This document shows, in pieces, positions 33,469-44,752 of a DNA stretch of 64,000 nt. Source of the DNA: Ochotona curzoniae (taxonomy: Eukaryota > Chordata > Mammalia > Lagomorpha > Ochotonidae); assembly GCF_017591425.1 (NCBI RefSeq), contig NW_024466307.1, forward strand, positions 4,665,001 to 4,729,000. The letters run 5' to 3'. Positions within the stretch are counted from its first letter, which is position 1; each line of letters begins with the position of its first letter. A model generated the notes under the pieces. The model was not told where the DNA came from. It did no database searches and saw only the letters and a list, made by a program, of their open reading frames with translations. The position numbers were made by a program, and so were the translations under genes.

Positions 33469-35729
33469 AAGTATCGATGAAAAGGGTATTTAAAAGTGCA
33501 AATCAAAGATTATCTACATAATAAAGATATGGATATTCTGAAATTATTATCTACACCAATCTGGCATTCATATTTTCAGTAGCACAGTGTGAATAATGGA
33601 AAGCCTTTTCCTTATAAATGCATTGTCTATATTTTTGTTAAGTATACTACTGAAGCACTTTATACTAGCCTGATATGAAAATAGGAAAAAAGAAAATAAC
33701 TAACATAAAGTTGTAAACTGGGCTAATTTTAGTCTGATTTGTGAATTTTCAATTGCTACTCTATCACCACTTCTATTTTTCCAACTCTGTGCTATCCCAA
33801 TATTCATATAGACATTCCTTATTTTCTTTTATATATTATTCAAATATTCTTCATTTCTCCCATTTGTTATATACTAGTTGTCAAGAATGTAGATGTTTTC
33901 AAGTACTATAACTTGATTTTGACAGCTGAAGGTCAAGTAATATTAATAATATTTATGATATTTTTCTTGGTGAACATTGGAGTCATAAAAATAATTCTGT
34001 TTTATGGAGTGTGGAGAATGTCTGAGAACAAGGGGGTACCTGCCCTGAACAAAGTACTATCATTCAGTGAGCTGCATTTAACAAAGTACCAGCATTCTAT
34101 TCCCAACAACCAAGCATGATTAACTGAAGTGATTGCAGATTTTATGAGTAGCATGGAATTTTTGTCCTCTGTGCAAAGACAAGAATCTTCAACAGTTACC
34201 AACTGGGTAAGAAATGAAATACTCTGGTTAGGTGGGTTATAGTTGACATGTTCTATTAATAATTTCTTACATTCTACGATAACATATTTTATAAGACATA
34301 TAAAATACTAGTTTGTTAACACCAGTGCAATCAGTTGTATTAAAGTCATCCATCTTCCATGGAAAGGCATTTTTTATTGATGTCAGACAATATATTTGGG
34401 GTTGCATAGTAAGAGTTAGAGGGGAGAGATAACACAGTTTATATTGATGGCTATTTCACATTATCAGAGTTGCCTTGAGAGAGGTCCCGAGGACAGAGGC
34501 TTGGTTTATGCCCTCAATTAGCTTATGTTATTCTGTAGCTACTGATGATATATACAAGCAACAAACTAGAATGTGATGACTTTAATTTTTAAGCTTTGAG
34601 TGTGTAATACAGCCATGAAAGCAGCTACTGATGGCATAGAAAGTGAATCAAGAGACTACACTCTAAGCACTCTAAGGAAGTAAAGGAAGACCAAATACTA
34701 ATTTGAATAAGAATTAATTACAGAATTTTTTTCCATGTGGAGGTCGTCAATGATGCATTGTCCGAAGAAGGATTGTCCGAAGAAGGGTTTTTCTAGATTG
34801 TGCTATTTCATACAGAGTCAAAAGTAGAGAAACCAATATAACATACACTGATGTTAGGAAGCCCTATAGAAACAGTTAATATGAGGTTAAACACCTGCAA
34901 GAACCACATAGCAATGGTACCCTTTTCCCCAAAGGGCAAAGTTGTTCTTGGTACTCTAATGTACCATGTTTAGTCTCTAGCAGTCTAACTTTACCCACTG
35001 TATGAGATTTAGTTTTGAAATCTGTGGTCAGAGAACATCAAGCTAGCAATTAGCCCATAGTTAGAATTTCTAAAACAGTCAGTTATTTGTACAATTTTTA
35101 CAGAACATAAAAGAAGGCAAGTGTAAAAGAGAGTATATTTATACACATGTGTATGAGCTATTTCTTCAAGGGGTGTATGCCATATTTGAAATTTAATACA
35201 ATGACAAATTAATGATATCTCTGAATGCAACTGAGACTGTTTATATGCAATTAAAAATATTTTGTATAGATTTTATAAGACAATAACAATATACTTGGCA
35301 AATTATAGTAAAGGAAATAGATGAAAACTGACATGATCAAAAACTGTCTCTTAGTATATTAATGTGAAGGACCTATGAACAAAAATTCGTAGTGAGATAA
35401 ATTTAGGAATATTGTTCTAAACTAAGTAACATATCTTAGATATTTCCTATTCAAATATTTTATGGCATTACCTAAATCTACAAAATGAAGATATATTGGC
35501 ATTCATCTCTACAACACAAGCCAACAAAAAAGACAACTTTATTTTATGAAATCTATCTCCACCATTATACAATTTGGAGAGAGGTTTAGAGCATGATACC
35601 TCATTTTTACTTTTTCTGTACAACAAAGTAGAGAAGAAAAGACTATGGGTTAATAGGAATGATCTTAAAAAGAATCCCTTGGGCACATACATTTAGGAAA
35701 TATTGAATTTCAGTAATGTTTAAACCAAA
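33469..35729. other. unassigned AT-rich stretch
   Basis: No recognised repeat apart from a 15-base tandem duplication (34757-34786). Frames of 66-74 codons at 33913, 34002, 35009 and 35468 show no family pattern. Confidence 0.5.
34757..34786 (+). repeat. 15-bp perfect tandem duplication
   Basis: ATTGTCCGAAGAAGG occurs twice with no spacer. Each unit holds one CpG. It is probably a replication-slippage event. Confidence 0.95.
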
Positions 35730-35885
35730 GATTTGGAGTTAGGTCATTTGTTTGAAAATCCCTGCCCTGTCACAGATAAACCCCTGAGACCTGGAGTGAC
35801 AGATAACTTCCTCAACTCTTCAACTATTTACCTGTGAAATAGGATGCTTAATAGCCTCCGAGAGGAATTTTATACCTGTAGAAAT
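35730..35885 (+). mobile_element. MIR SINE
   Basis: GATTTGGAGTTAGGTCATTT, AAATCCCTGCCCTGTCAC, AACTTCCTCAACTCTTCAAC and TTTACCTGTGAAATAGGATG, with TTAATAGCCTCC, follow the MIR consensus from the core region to the 3' half. Confidence 0.7.
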
Positions 35886-35999
35886 ATTGGATGTGCATCC
35901 ACTGAGACAAGACCTATATCAAGTGCACTCACTTTGGTAAATGGAGACACCAGTGGGTGAACAGAGCTTTAACAAAGCGGTCCTTTGCTCAGCGGCAGT
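35886..35999. other. unassigned sequence
   Basis: Nothing recognised between the MIR and the LTR fragment. Confidence 0.4.
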
Positions 36000-36085
36000 G
36001 TTATTAGTTGAACCGTGTCTCCCTACAATAACACATTAAATTTCTAACCCTGGTAAATTAGATTGTGATGTGATTTGTAAGTACA
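36000..36085 (+). mobile_element. MLT1-like LTR 5' fragment
   Basis: GTTATTAGTTGAACCGTGTCTCCC, then AAATTTCTAACCCTGGTAAA and TTGTGATGTGATTTG, follow the start of the MaLR LTR consensus ('gttgaattgtgtcccc..tcctaaccccagta..gaatgtgac'). The rest of the LTR is not readable. Confidence 0.5.
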
Positions 36086-36714
36086 TGTGCTATGGATGAG
36101 AGCAGATCTCTGCTCTACAGTGGCAGGGGTTCTCATGCATACAGTGAAATTTGAACAATTTTAAAAATGCTCATCCTTATTTGCTTCAGAACATTATTTA
36201 TGTGACAATTCCTGCTGCTGGAGGCTGTTCTTTCCATTCAGCAAGAAGACCCACCACCTGGGTGTTTAACACTGTGAGGCAACTCTCACCTGTGCACAAG
36301 CACTGCAATTTCCACCTACACAGATAACCAGAAAGCATCAATTACACAATTATTTTACAAGCTGAGATCATTTTTAAAGATCATCTTTCAAAATAACACA
36401 TTGTACTTGCCTGAAAATAGTTACAACAGAAATAAGCAAGAATGCAGGTGAAAGTTAACAATCCAGTTCACCTTCCTCAACACACGCCTGCTTCTTGAGT
36501 GTGAAGCGAGAGGACAGTTACAGAATGGTAGCGTCTGGGATAGCAATTAGCTGGGTTTCCTTCCAAGGGAGAAAACTCACTTCTTGACCTGCATGACTAC
36601 TTCAAGAACGCACCACCAACGAATTTCTCTGCATTGCTACTCCAACTGTCCACCATGTTCTCATGCACATCACTTAAATCACAACAGTAATCTTCAAAGC
36701 TACTGCAGTGCACT
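36086..36714. other. unassigned sequence
   Basis: No gene seen. The 72-codon frame at 36584-36802 has no domain and ends in the L2-like words. Confidence 0.45.
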
Positions 36715-36795
36715 CAGCATACTAACGAAACATTCTTATATCAAGCACTCTTCCAAATGCTTTCAATTTATTCATGCTATTTATTCAAAGGCAAG
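36715..36795 (+). mobile_element. L2/MIR-type 3' fragment
   Basis: TATCAAGCACTCTTCCAAAT followed by GCTTTCAATTTATTCATGCT resembles the 'caggcactgttctaagtgctttacat..attcat' 3' word of L2 and related elements. Confidence 0.4.
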
Positions 36796-38284
36796 GCTAT
36801 AAGCCATTGTAAAACATTACTAAAAAAAATCTGGTTTACGATACTAAAAAATATTATACATCAATGCAACTTCTCAATTTAATATTGTAAGTATGAATGT
36901 ACATATTCATTTATACAAATTTGTTAATAATGTAATTTCCTATTGTATCAATTTTATTCAGATATTAGTATCTCAGCAGAACACTGGATACTGCAAAATA
37001 CTGTGTACAAGAATGAATAGAATTAGAATAAAATGGAATAAAATTCGATATAATTGAATAAATACTGTCAACAGAATCATGTATTTCAAAAATTAAAGAC
37101 TAGTAATGATGTCTCCGATTTCATTGTGTTTTCTGTACGTAAAGAAAGCATGCTTATTGATGAACAGTAGCTTTCTTCTGAATGCCACTGAAGTAAACCT
37201 CAGTGTGTTATAAATTTCTGCTCTGTAAAAATCTTTAATGAAATGCAAAAAATACAATACTTAGGACTCAATGTTCAGAAACAAATTGAATTGGGAATTG
37301 CATATAACAAGACTACATAACATAATTCTAATAATGAGATTTTAATTCTCTAATATCTCTTCTGAATTACTCAATAAAACTAACAACAGAAACTAAGGTT
37401 TACGTTATAACTGTGCCTAATTTTTTTAGCCATGTGACCTAGGCAAGTCACAACTACTTGGAGCCTAATGTTATTGGGCATAAGCTTAAGGTTAATTATG
37501 TGATTTTCAAGTTATTCTTAACTCTAAAATAGGAGATTATACAATAAACATATGTAGCCTTCTAGTATTTTCTGTTGTTTCTAATAAAAAATAAGAAAAG
37601 AATATGAGCTGATATACTTTATACTCTTAAAATACAGTTGATTTAAGATAACTGACAAACACAGGCTTCTAGTAAAACACATAACTGTAACATAAACTCT
37701 TATTTTCAAGAAATATTTATCATATTAAAATTATGACTGTTGACTGAACATCACCATGGGTTATTCCCATTTGCATTTATTTTCTTTTTTTTGAATACTC
37801 TTTCAGAGGTATTGCATTTGCACTAATATATTGTTACTTGACTTCCCAAAAGCCATGTTTTTCATTTTTTATTGGTAACAGTGATGTGTCTGTTTCTCCA
37901 AACTGACAAAGCAAATAACTTGTTAATAGGAAATATATGCATAATTCTACATTGTAATGAAAAACTGATTAAGCTACAAGATACAATCCTGGCATGTGAC
38001 TCCTTTTTTTGTTCATGTTCCTTTTTTATTTTGTATTACTTGCAGATAAATATCAATATATAATTTCCTTTCCTTTCTTGCCTCAATATATTTTATTCCT
38101 GTTCTGTCTCTTATTTGACCATAGAAACTCTGAATACATGCCAAAAGTCATAAAAGCTAAAAATAGCTTGACAGAATAGTTAGATAAGGGGGTTAAGATC
38201 ATTATTAAGACCACTTCCATAGAAACCAGACAGCCTCTGACTCAAGCCTGGGTATAATGATCACCGACATTGCATTTTTTTCTC
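36796..38284. other. AT-rich unassigned stretch
   Basis: No gene recognised. A MIR-like word at 37425-37480 is listed separately. The rest is rich in A and T runs. Confidence 0.5.
37425..37480 (+). mobile_element. MIR fragment
   Basis: AGCCATGTGACCTAGGCAAG followed by TCACAACTACTTGGAGCCTAA resembles the MIR core 'tgtgaccttgggcaagtcacttaacctctctgagcct'. Confidence 0.6.
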
Positions 38285-38600
38285 TAGATTTATTTATTTT
38301 TCTTGGAAAGGCAGATATACAGAGAGAAGAACAGACAGGATGAAAGATGTCCCATCCACTGTCTCATTCACTCCCCCAGTGGCTGTGATGGCCGAAGCTG
38401 AGCCACTCCGAAGCCAGAAGCCAGGAGTTTCCATGTGGTGAAAGGTCCCAAGGCTTTGGGCCATCCTCTGCTGCTTTCCCAGACCATAAGCAGGAGCTCA
38501 GTGAGAAGTGGAGCAGGTGGGACATGAACTAGCACCCATATGGGATCGAGGTGCTTAGAGGTGGAGTATCAGCCAGCTAAGTCAATGCATTGGCCCCCAC
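38285..38600 (-). mobile_element. CSINE, nearly full length
   Basis: TAGATTTATTTATTTTTCTT, CATTCACTCCCCCAGTGGCT, GCCAGAAGCCAGGAGTTTCC, CAAGGCTTTGGGCCATCCTC, CCCATATGGGATCGAGG and the 5' end CATTGGCCCCC occur in minus-strand order. It lies head-to-head with the next copy. Confidence 0.88.
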
Positions 38601-38624
38601 CTATGTCATCTTAAACAGCATTAC

Positions 38625-38998
38625 CCTGGCCTGGCACGGTGGCCAGCAGCTAAAGTCTCCTTAAACTCTCCAGGATCCCATATGAGTGCTGGTTCTAACC
38701 CCGGCAGCCCTGCTTCCCATGCAGCTCCCTGCTTGTGCCCTGCCTGGGAAAGCAGTTGAAGATGGCCCAAAGCTTTGGGACCCTGCACCCATGTGGGAGA
38801 CTCAGAAGAAGTTCCTGGCTCCTGGCTTCAGATCAGCACAGCTGTGGCCATTGTAGACACTTGGGGAGTGAATCAGCAGACAGAAAATCTTCCTCTCTGT
38901 CTCTCTCTGTCTCTCCTACTCCTCTCTCTGCCTCTCTGTCTCTCTCTCTATATATATCTGACTTTGCAATAAAAATAGCTAAATATTTTTTAAAAAGA
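38625..38998 (+). mobile_element. CSINE, full length, CT-expanded
   Basis: GGCCTGGCACGGTGGCCAGC, CAGGATCCCATATGAGTGCT, CCAGCTCCC-type and GGGAAAGCAG blocks, GGCTCCTGGCTTCAGATCAG, CACTTGGGGAGTGAATCAGC, a (CT)n run (38893-38947) and TGACTTTGCAATAAAAATAG. With the preceding minus-strand copy it forms an inverted SINE pair separated by about 25 bases. The 102- and 65-codon frames are repeat-derived. Confidence 0.92.
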
Positions 38999-39479
38999 AA
39001 ATCAGCATTTCTCAAACACAGACACTGGACATTTGGAGTATAAAGTCATAGGAACACAGTGTCATATCATAAGATTTTTCTCCCCTAATTTCTTAAATTT
39101 TCTGCTTGGTCATTGATTACTAGTTTTGCTGACTGAACAGTGTGCCCTCTGTTTAAAAAATTCATGGAAATATACATGAAGGTAGTTACATTCAAAAGAA
39201 AATTCTGTTTATTGACGCTTTAAGACAACAACAGAAAGGTTATATGTCCTAATTATATGTTTCAGGGTAACATCTACAAGGAAATTAAGGATTCAAGGCA
39301 ATTTGAAAAAGCAGCCATGGGGAAAAATAACAAAAGAGCTAATAAAGGGATACATATTGATTTCAGAGGCTGCATTTCCTTATGTTAGAAATTGTAACAC
39401 AACTGCTTGAGATTGTGCTCCATAGCAGTTAGATTCTTAACAATTTGCCAACTGAGAGCAACTAGAATAGCAACAGAAT
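38999..39479. other. unassigned sequence
   Basis: Nothing firm. TTTAAAAAATTCATGGAAAT at 39151-39170 weakly resembles the MITE-like ends at 1.6 and 49.5 kb. Confidence 0.4.
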
Positions 39480-39845
39480 AAAAGCAAGAGGAGTGACAAG
39501 ATTCCTGGATCAAGAAAAGCAAGAAGAGTGTGTGGTGCTTCTCCACTCTCATCGTGTCTGTGGACAGGAAGGTGACAATCCCGAAGCTGAACGGCTGGTC
39601 AGCATGTACAGCTTACCCACAAATAACCAGGACACACACAAGTTCAGATGGACACACTCTGGGAAACAGGACTGGCTTTCAGTCCAAAATAAAGGGCTAC
39701 CACCCCAAGGGAACTCAGATTCCAAAACTGGTCAGCTTCCGTTTCGGTCCAGAATCCACAATGTCTCTACCTGCCTTGCGGGGTTGGATGATCCACTTAT
39801 ACAATGTCTGACAGACAACAACAATAACAACAACAACAAACTAAT
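39480..39845 (+). mobile_element. unidentified retroposon-like segment with AAC tail
   Basis: A GC-richer segment is followed by the A-rich tail ACAACAACAATAACAACAAC (39818-39839). That is the shape of a retroposed 3' end. A 124-codon frame (39493-39867) and a 93-codon frame (39530-39811) overlap it. The longer one runs into the tail as poly-N, so neither is a convincing protein. It may be part of an L1 3' region of the host lineage or a retrocopy of an unrecognised transcript. Confidence 0.4.
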
Positions 39846-39890
39846 TGTGCTGATATATCATATATGACCTACAATTAAAGGAAAAATATA

Positions 39891-40190
39891 GGGCCCAGTG
39901 TGGTAGCCTCGTGGCTAAGAGCCTCGCTTTGCATATACTGGGATCCCATCTGGGTGTCCCAGTTGCTCCACTTTCCATCCAGCTCCCTGTTTGTGGCCAG
40001 GGAAAGGAGTAGAGGAAGGTCCAAAGCCTTGGGACCCTAAACCCACACGGGAGACCCGGAAGAAGCTCCTGACTGAGGAACAGCACAGCTCTGGCTGTTG
40101 CTGCCACTTGGGGAATGGACTAGCAGATGGAAGATCTTTCTCTCTATAAATGAGTTTCCAATAAAAATAAATAAATCTTTAAAAAATATA
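39891..40190 (+). mobile_element. CSINE, full length, young
   Basis: It runs from GGGCCCAGTGTGGTAGCCTC through ACTGGGATCCCATCTGGGTG, CCAGCTCCCTGTTTGTGGCC, CTTGGGACCCTAAACCCACA and CGGAAGAAGCTCCTGACTG to GTTTCCAATAAAAATAAATA. Target duplication AAAAATATA lies at 39882-39890 and 40182-40190. Confidence 0.95.
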
Positions 40191-41404
40191 CACAATGAAA
40201 AAAATCAAGCTATGTTAAAATATTGAAGAAATCATAAATAAGATACATACTTAAACTGAAATATATTAGGAAGTGGCAAAAATGCAAATGTGCCCATTAC
40301 GAATACAACACGCTGTCAATAAACAGATGAACTGTTTAAAGTAAAATGGTAAAATGAGTGGAAAAATAACATAAAGGAAAGTCTTTCAGAGTAATGCTCA
40401 AACTTAGTCAACCACTCCAACTACTTTTTAAATGTATTCAAGTTATAATTCAAATGTTTCACAAAGAAAACAGATCTTCCTTTTATGTTAGAAAAGGCAT
40501 GGAAACTGCTGAACAGAAAAGCCTGCGTCCATCAGACTGTGTGCTAGGTAGAAGCAAAAAAAAAAATAAATAAAAGAAATTAATACCAATAACAATATAA
40601 TGTGAACTCAATGTCTGTTGGTTTGACAGAAAGACCCACGTTTCATCAAAATAGGTTATGCCTCTAATGAATTGTGTTCATCCAGAAGTAAATGGAGATG
40701 CTGCCTGAAATAAAAATAAAAAATAAAATAAAAAAGCGCTTTCTGAAGTTTGTCAGAAATTGCACAGCAGCTGAAAACTAGCCAGACATATTCACAGATG
40801 TGAGGAAATGTCACCCTAACTCCCTCTAGCAAAGAAATGGATTTGGTTTAGCAAAAACATTTGTAACTGTCTTGTGGGGAAAGGTGAGACCCGGGGGGCA
40901 GTCATTAGGAAACAAGCCTACGAGAGAACTCGCTGAAATGTCCTACATGAGAAATGAGCAGGAGTGTGTGGGGGAAAAGGAACAGAAACAGAGGCAGCAA
41001 ACTGCAGGACACTGGTCTTGGCGGGGAGGCAATGCGGCCAGGACAATGAAGACACTACTGTCTGTGTCTCAGCCAAAGTAGATCTGAGTTTTCCCACTGG
41101 TTGTGCAATGGAAGAGAAAGTGGGCTCCGCCCTGAGCTCTGGCTGAAATGTGGAAGCTGAGATGACTACTGAAATGGTTCTTTGCTCACGCAGAGCACTC
41201 TACGCAGAGCGTGGCTTGCTTCAGGCATGAACAGACTGGTATGTATGAAGTAAAGGACATCATAGAGGTCTGTGGATAGGACTAGGAAATAACATAAACA
41301 CAAGGTTTAAATTTCCTGCAGCCTGCAGAGTGTGTAATTTTTTCTAATTCTATACAGATATGAAGCCACTGGAGAATATTCAGACAAGAGTTATTTTAAA
41401 AAAG
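40191..41404. other. unassigned sequence
   Basis: No gene recognised. A-rich runs lie near 40556-40576 and 40703-40732. A GC-richer part at 40860-41160 carries overlapping 69- and 60-codon frames without known domains. Confidence 0.45.
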
Positions 41405-41709
41405 GCAAGGCAAGCATTTGGTGCAGTAGTCAGTGCTTGAAATGCCCATATTCCATGGCAAAACCACTGGTTCAAGTCCCAGGTCCACTACTTCCAATCC
41501 AGCCTTGCAGTGTACACTCTTGACACACAGTGGATAATGAATCAAGTAATTGGGTCACTGCTACCCCAACTGAAGATATCTAAAAGAAATTCCTGGTACC
41601 TGGCTTCAACTTAGTCAGCTCTGGCTGTTATGCACATCTGAGGGAGGAAAACCATCAGACAAGAATGAAACATACCTTTGTTTTTCTTTACCTTTAAAAT
41701 AAATAAACA
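41405..41709 (+). mobile_element. old CSINE, nearly full length
   Basis: GCATTTGGTGCAGTAGTCAG, TTCAAGTCCCAGGTCCACTA, TTCCAATCCAGCCTTGCAGT, ATTCCTGGTACCTGGCTTCA and TTACCTTTAAAATAAATAAAC occur in plus-strand order with high divergence. Confidence 0.75.
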
Positions 41710-41860
41710 ATGGGTAGCATCGATATTGCGCAGGTGATTAAGCCACTGCCTATGAGACAGACATCCCAAGCTGGAGGATTGCTTCACATCCTCATTGCTC
41801 TTCCTCCAGGCCAGCTTTCTGATAATGGGACTGGGAAGGCAACAGAAGGTGGCTCAACAG
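41710..41860 (+). mobile_element. old CSINE 5' half
   Basis: GGGTAGCATCGATATTGCGCAG, GTGATTAAGCCACTGCCTAT, GAGACAGACATCCCAAGC, TCCAGGCCAGCTTTCTGATA and AAGGCAACAGAAGGTGGCTC match the first half of the older SINE. It is directly behind another plus-strand copy. Confidence 0.6.
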
Positions 41861-41899
41861 AAAGTATGTTAACACTGAGAAAGCAAGGAAAAGTAGCTA

Positions 41900-42862
41900 T
41901 GTAAATATCAGCAAGAGTAGACTTCAGAGCTGGGAAATTCACCAAGAGTAAAAACAAAAATTACGTCATAAAAAAGAGGTAGATAATTGAAGAAGACGTA
42001 AGAAGTGTCCAGTGACAGAATGTCAAACTATATCAGATCAAAATTGAGAGTACTTCAAGGGGAGACAGATGGATTCACTGTCGCATTTGAAGACGTCAAC
42101 ACCCCTCTATCAGAAAGTGACAGATCCTGCAGGCAGAAAATCTGTGAGCCCATCATTCCACATGGCCACACCATCCATCAAGGGGGTGTACCTGACCTCT
42201 AAGGACTACTAACTCTCACTACAGCATGTACATTCTTCTACAGCTCACATGGAATCCTCACCAAGGAAGCAGCAACACAGGCCACAGAACATTCAACATG
42301 ACCACACAGAACTCCCACCCAGTGTCAGAGAAGTCACACAACATCTGCCCTCAGGACTTAAACTAGAAATCGGTATTAGAACTATGGCTGGAACATTTCT
42401 AACCACTTGGAAGCTGAACACACCTCTTGGAATAACACGCAGATTGACCAGGAAAATAAAACCTTGAATTGGTCTGTCAAAAATAAAGAGCTTAAATCAA
42501 TATTCTAAGCTTCCAACTTATAAAGCTAGGGACTAGAAAAATGTTAAACATGACTTAGAGAATAAAAGTAAACACTAATCAGCTAAAAATAAACAGTAGA
42601 GGAAAAATAACAAGACTAATACATTCTTGAAAGATCTATATAATGAACACTTTCCAGCCAAGGTAAGAAGACAGAAAAGGAAGAAAGGAGGTGAGGGAAC
42701 TCATATATTTGAAGATCACTGGTACTTTGAAAGGCAGAGTCTGACAAAACTAACACAAGAATAAATATCAGCATAATAATCACACATTCAATAAAAGCAT
42801 TGAATAAATAATTTACAGTCCCTCCCCCAAAAGCAAATGACAGTGTTGGAAGAATTCTTTGG
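41900..42862 (+). mobile_element. L1 LINE ORF2 remnant, endonuclease part
   Basis: GTAGACTTCAGAGCTGGGAAATT begins a segment following L1 ORF2 in the plus orientation. At 42091-42129 it still reads EDVNTPLSESDRS, matching the conserved endonuclease stretch around 'GDFNTPLS..DRS'. Downstream words agree with the rest of the endonuclease and linker: TGTACATTCTTCTACAGCTC, AAACTAGAAATCGG, ACCACTTGGAAGCTGAACAC and AGCTTCCAACTTATAAAGCTAG. Stops and frameshifts break it (for example after 42202). It continues after the SINE at 42865. Confidence 0.82.
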
Positions 42863-42864
42863 TT

Positions 42865-43179
42865 GGGCCCATTGTGGTGGCTCAATGACTAAAATCCTTG
42901 CCTTGCACATGCCAGGATCCCATGTGCACACCTGTTCCTGCCCCAGCTGTTCAACTTTCTATCCAGCTCCCTGCTTGTGGCCTGGGAAAGCGACAGAGGT
43001 TAACCCAAAGCCTTGGGACTCTGTACCAGCATGGGAGACCAGGAGGATGCTCCTGGATCCTGTATTTAGATTGGCACAGCCATCTGGGGAGTGAGAGAAC
43101 AGAAGATCTTTCTGTGTCTCTCCTCTCTACAAATCTGTCTTTCCAATACAAATAAATAAATCTTAAAAAGAGGGTGGGG
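42865..43179 (+). mobile_element. CSINE inserted in the L1 remnant
   Basis: It runs from GGGCCCATTGTGGTGGCTCA through GCCAGGATCCCATGTGCACA, CCAGCTCCCTGCTTGTGGCC, AGCCTTGGGACTCTGTACCA and CATCTGGGGAGTGAGAGAAC to TTCCAATACAAATAAATAAA. An imperfect flank repeat (AGAATTCTTTGGTT at 42851, AGAATCTTTGTTC at 43180) fits a target duplication. The 85-, 85- and 66-codon frames inside are repeat-derived. Confidence 0.92.
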
Positions 43180-43193
43180 AGAATCTTTGTTCA

Positions 43194-43620
43194 ATTAAAA
43201 GCATCATTTAAAAAGAAAAAAATTACCAATTATCTACAATACCACCCAAAAAGTAGAAAGGGAAGTATTTCCTAATTCATCCCACAGCTAGAATTATCCT
43301 AATACCAAAACCAAAGATTTTACTAGAAAACTGGAGCACAGTATCTCTCATGTAATATATATGCAAGAAAATTCAATAACCTGTTGATAAATTGAATCTA
43401 GCAATGTACATACATTGTGAACTTGAGGAACTATACCAGGTATGAAAAATTGTTGAAAATTTAATAATCAGTGAATATGCTCTATCACATCAATAAATAA
43501 AAGAAGTTAAATCTGACATCCATAGACGCCAGGGAGAGTACCTGGCACGTTCAAAACCACTTAACTACAGAAGCACTTGTTAAACTGGAAGAACTTCATC
43601 AAACTTCTGATATAGATATG
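43194..43620 (+). mobile_element. L1 LINE ORF2 remnant, reverse-transcriptase part
   Basis: The continuation of the L1 after the SINE covers the N-terminal reverse-transcriptase region. At 43293-43316 it reads IILIPKPK, matching the conserved L1 'LIPKP' motif. It continues with ATATGCAAGAAAATTCAATAAC, TGAATCTAGCAATGTACATAC and TGCTCTATCACATCAATAAATAAAAG, as in L1 ('aatcaatgtgatacatcacattaataaa'). The catalytic FADD region is not reached. It is decayed and non-functional. Confidence 0.82.
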
Positions 43621-44375
43621 AATCACCATCTGGGGAGTGAGCAGGGAATTCTCAGTACGTATTCTACTCAGCTGTTCACTGAATGTAAATCTGCTCTAAT
43701 GAAATCCGTGAAAACTGCTCAGTAATATTTACTAATTAAAATCATTTTTTAAGTACAACTTTTCATGCATTTTCTGTGCTTTACCAAATGGTTCTACAGA
43801 TGGCACTAATGGAGTCTTCTTTTTCTCTGGTTTCAGATTAAGCACACCCATCAGCATTGGCCCAGCAAGAGTTAATATTATAGTTAAGAAGAGATGGGGT
43901 TCATGTCATTTCTTCTCCTTGGCATTGAGTCAGTGACAGCAAATCAGAAATGAAAGCCACACTCTTGTCCAGTTGCCTTCCACTAAACCATTTTGTCTTG
44001 GATTCTCAGCACACTTCCTCCTTTTCTTCCTGTTCTGAGAGGGGATGATTACAGCTCTCATCATTGTTAACCAGTATTCCATTACCCTTATTTGTTTTCA
44101 TTAGTTCAGACTTAACTCTGTTAATTAAACTTAATTCCAACCTTGAAGAGTGTGCTCATCACATTTGACCAGTGGAGGGATAGTTATTTTTGTACAAAGT
44201 GCTAAGCAGGTCAGTTTTAACTGTATTGCCTGTATTTATCACTTAGGCTGTTTGTATATCTATACATATATATGGATACAAACATATATAGTTACACTAT
44301 ACTCCATCAAATGTGCAATTACTACCAGTTAATCAAATTAAATAAAATCACACTCAAAGAGAGCTCTGCCACCTA
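43621..44375. other. unassigned sequence
   Basis: No gene recognised. Part may be more decayed L1. Confidence 0.4.
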
Positions 44376-44520
44376 TTGGGAAGGTCCAGAGTAAGTTTCA
44401 GTTTCCTGATAATCATCTGGTCCAATCCTGGCTGCTCTGAGTTTTCTGAAAGTAAACCAGTAGATGGAAGATCTTACTACGTCTGTCTCTGTTTCTACGC
44501 AAGTAACTTTAAAAACATTC
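44376..44520 (+). mobile_element. old CSINE 3' half
   Basis: TAAGTTTCAGTTTCCTGATA, TCTGGTCCAATCCTGGCTGC, AAACCAGTAGATGGAAGATC and GTCTGTCTCTGTTTCTACGC match the 3' half of the older SINE. The 100-codon frame at 44376-44678 starts here and has no domain. Confidence 0.55.
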
Positions 44521-44702
44521 TCCTCGGAAATCATTTATGTATGTATTCCACTGGAATAGTACCCAGTCTTGATGAATCTCAGCCTCTTCTACTTTTAGGT
44601 ACATCATTGTCTTTTATTATGGAGGATCTTAGATTACCTATACATCAAAGCTCTAATCTTGGAAATTGTTGTTTGTGACGGATACTTCATACCCAAATAT
44701 TT
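44521..44702. other. unassigned sequence
   Basis: Nothing recognised. Confidence 0.45.
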
Positions 44703-44752
44703 GTGAGTGTGTGTGTATGGGGGGGGAGGGTGAGAGAGAGAGAGAGAGAAAC
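44703..44752 (+). repeat. compound GT, poly-G and GA simple repeat
   Basis: GAGTGTGTGTGTATGG, then a G run, then (GA)n to 44750. Confidence 0.9.

Noticed and set aside
42005..42467. 65- and 72-codon frames that might be a small gene.
   Set aside because: Their peptide (EDVNTPLSESDRS) matches the L1 ORF2 endonuclease, and they are fragments of the L1 remnant.
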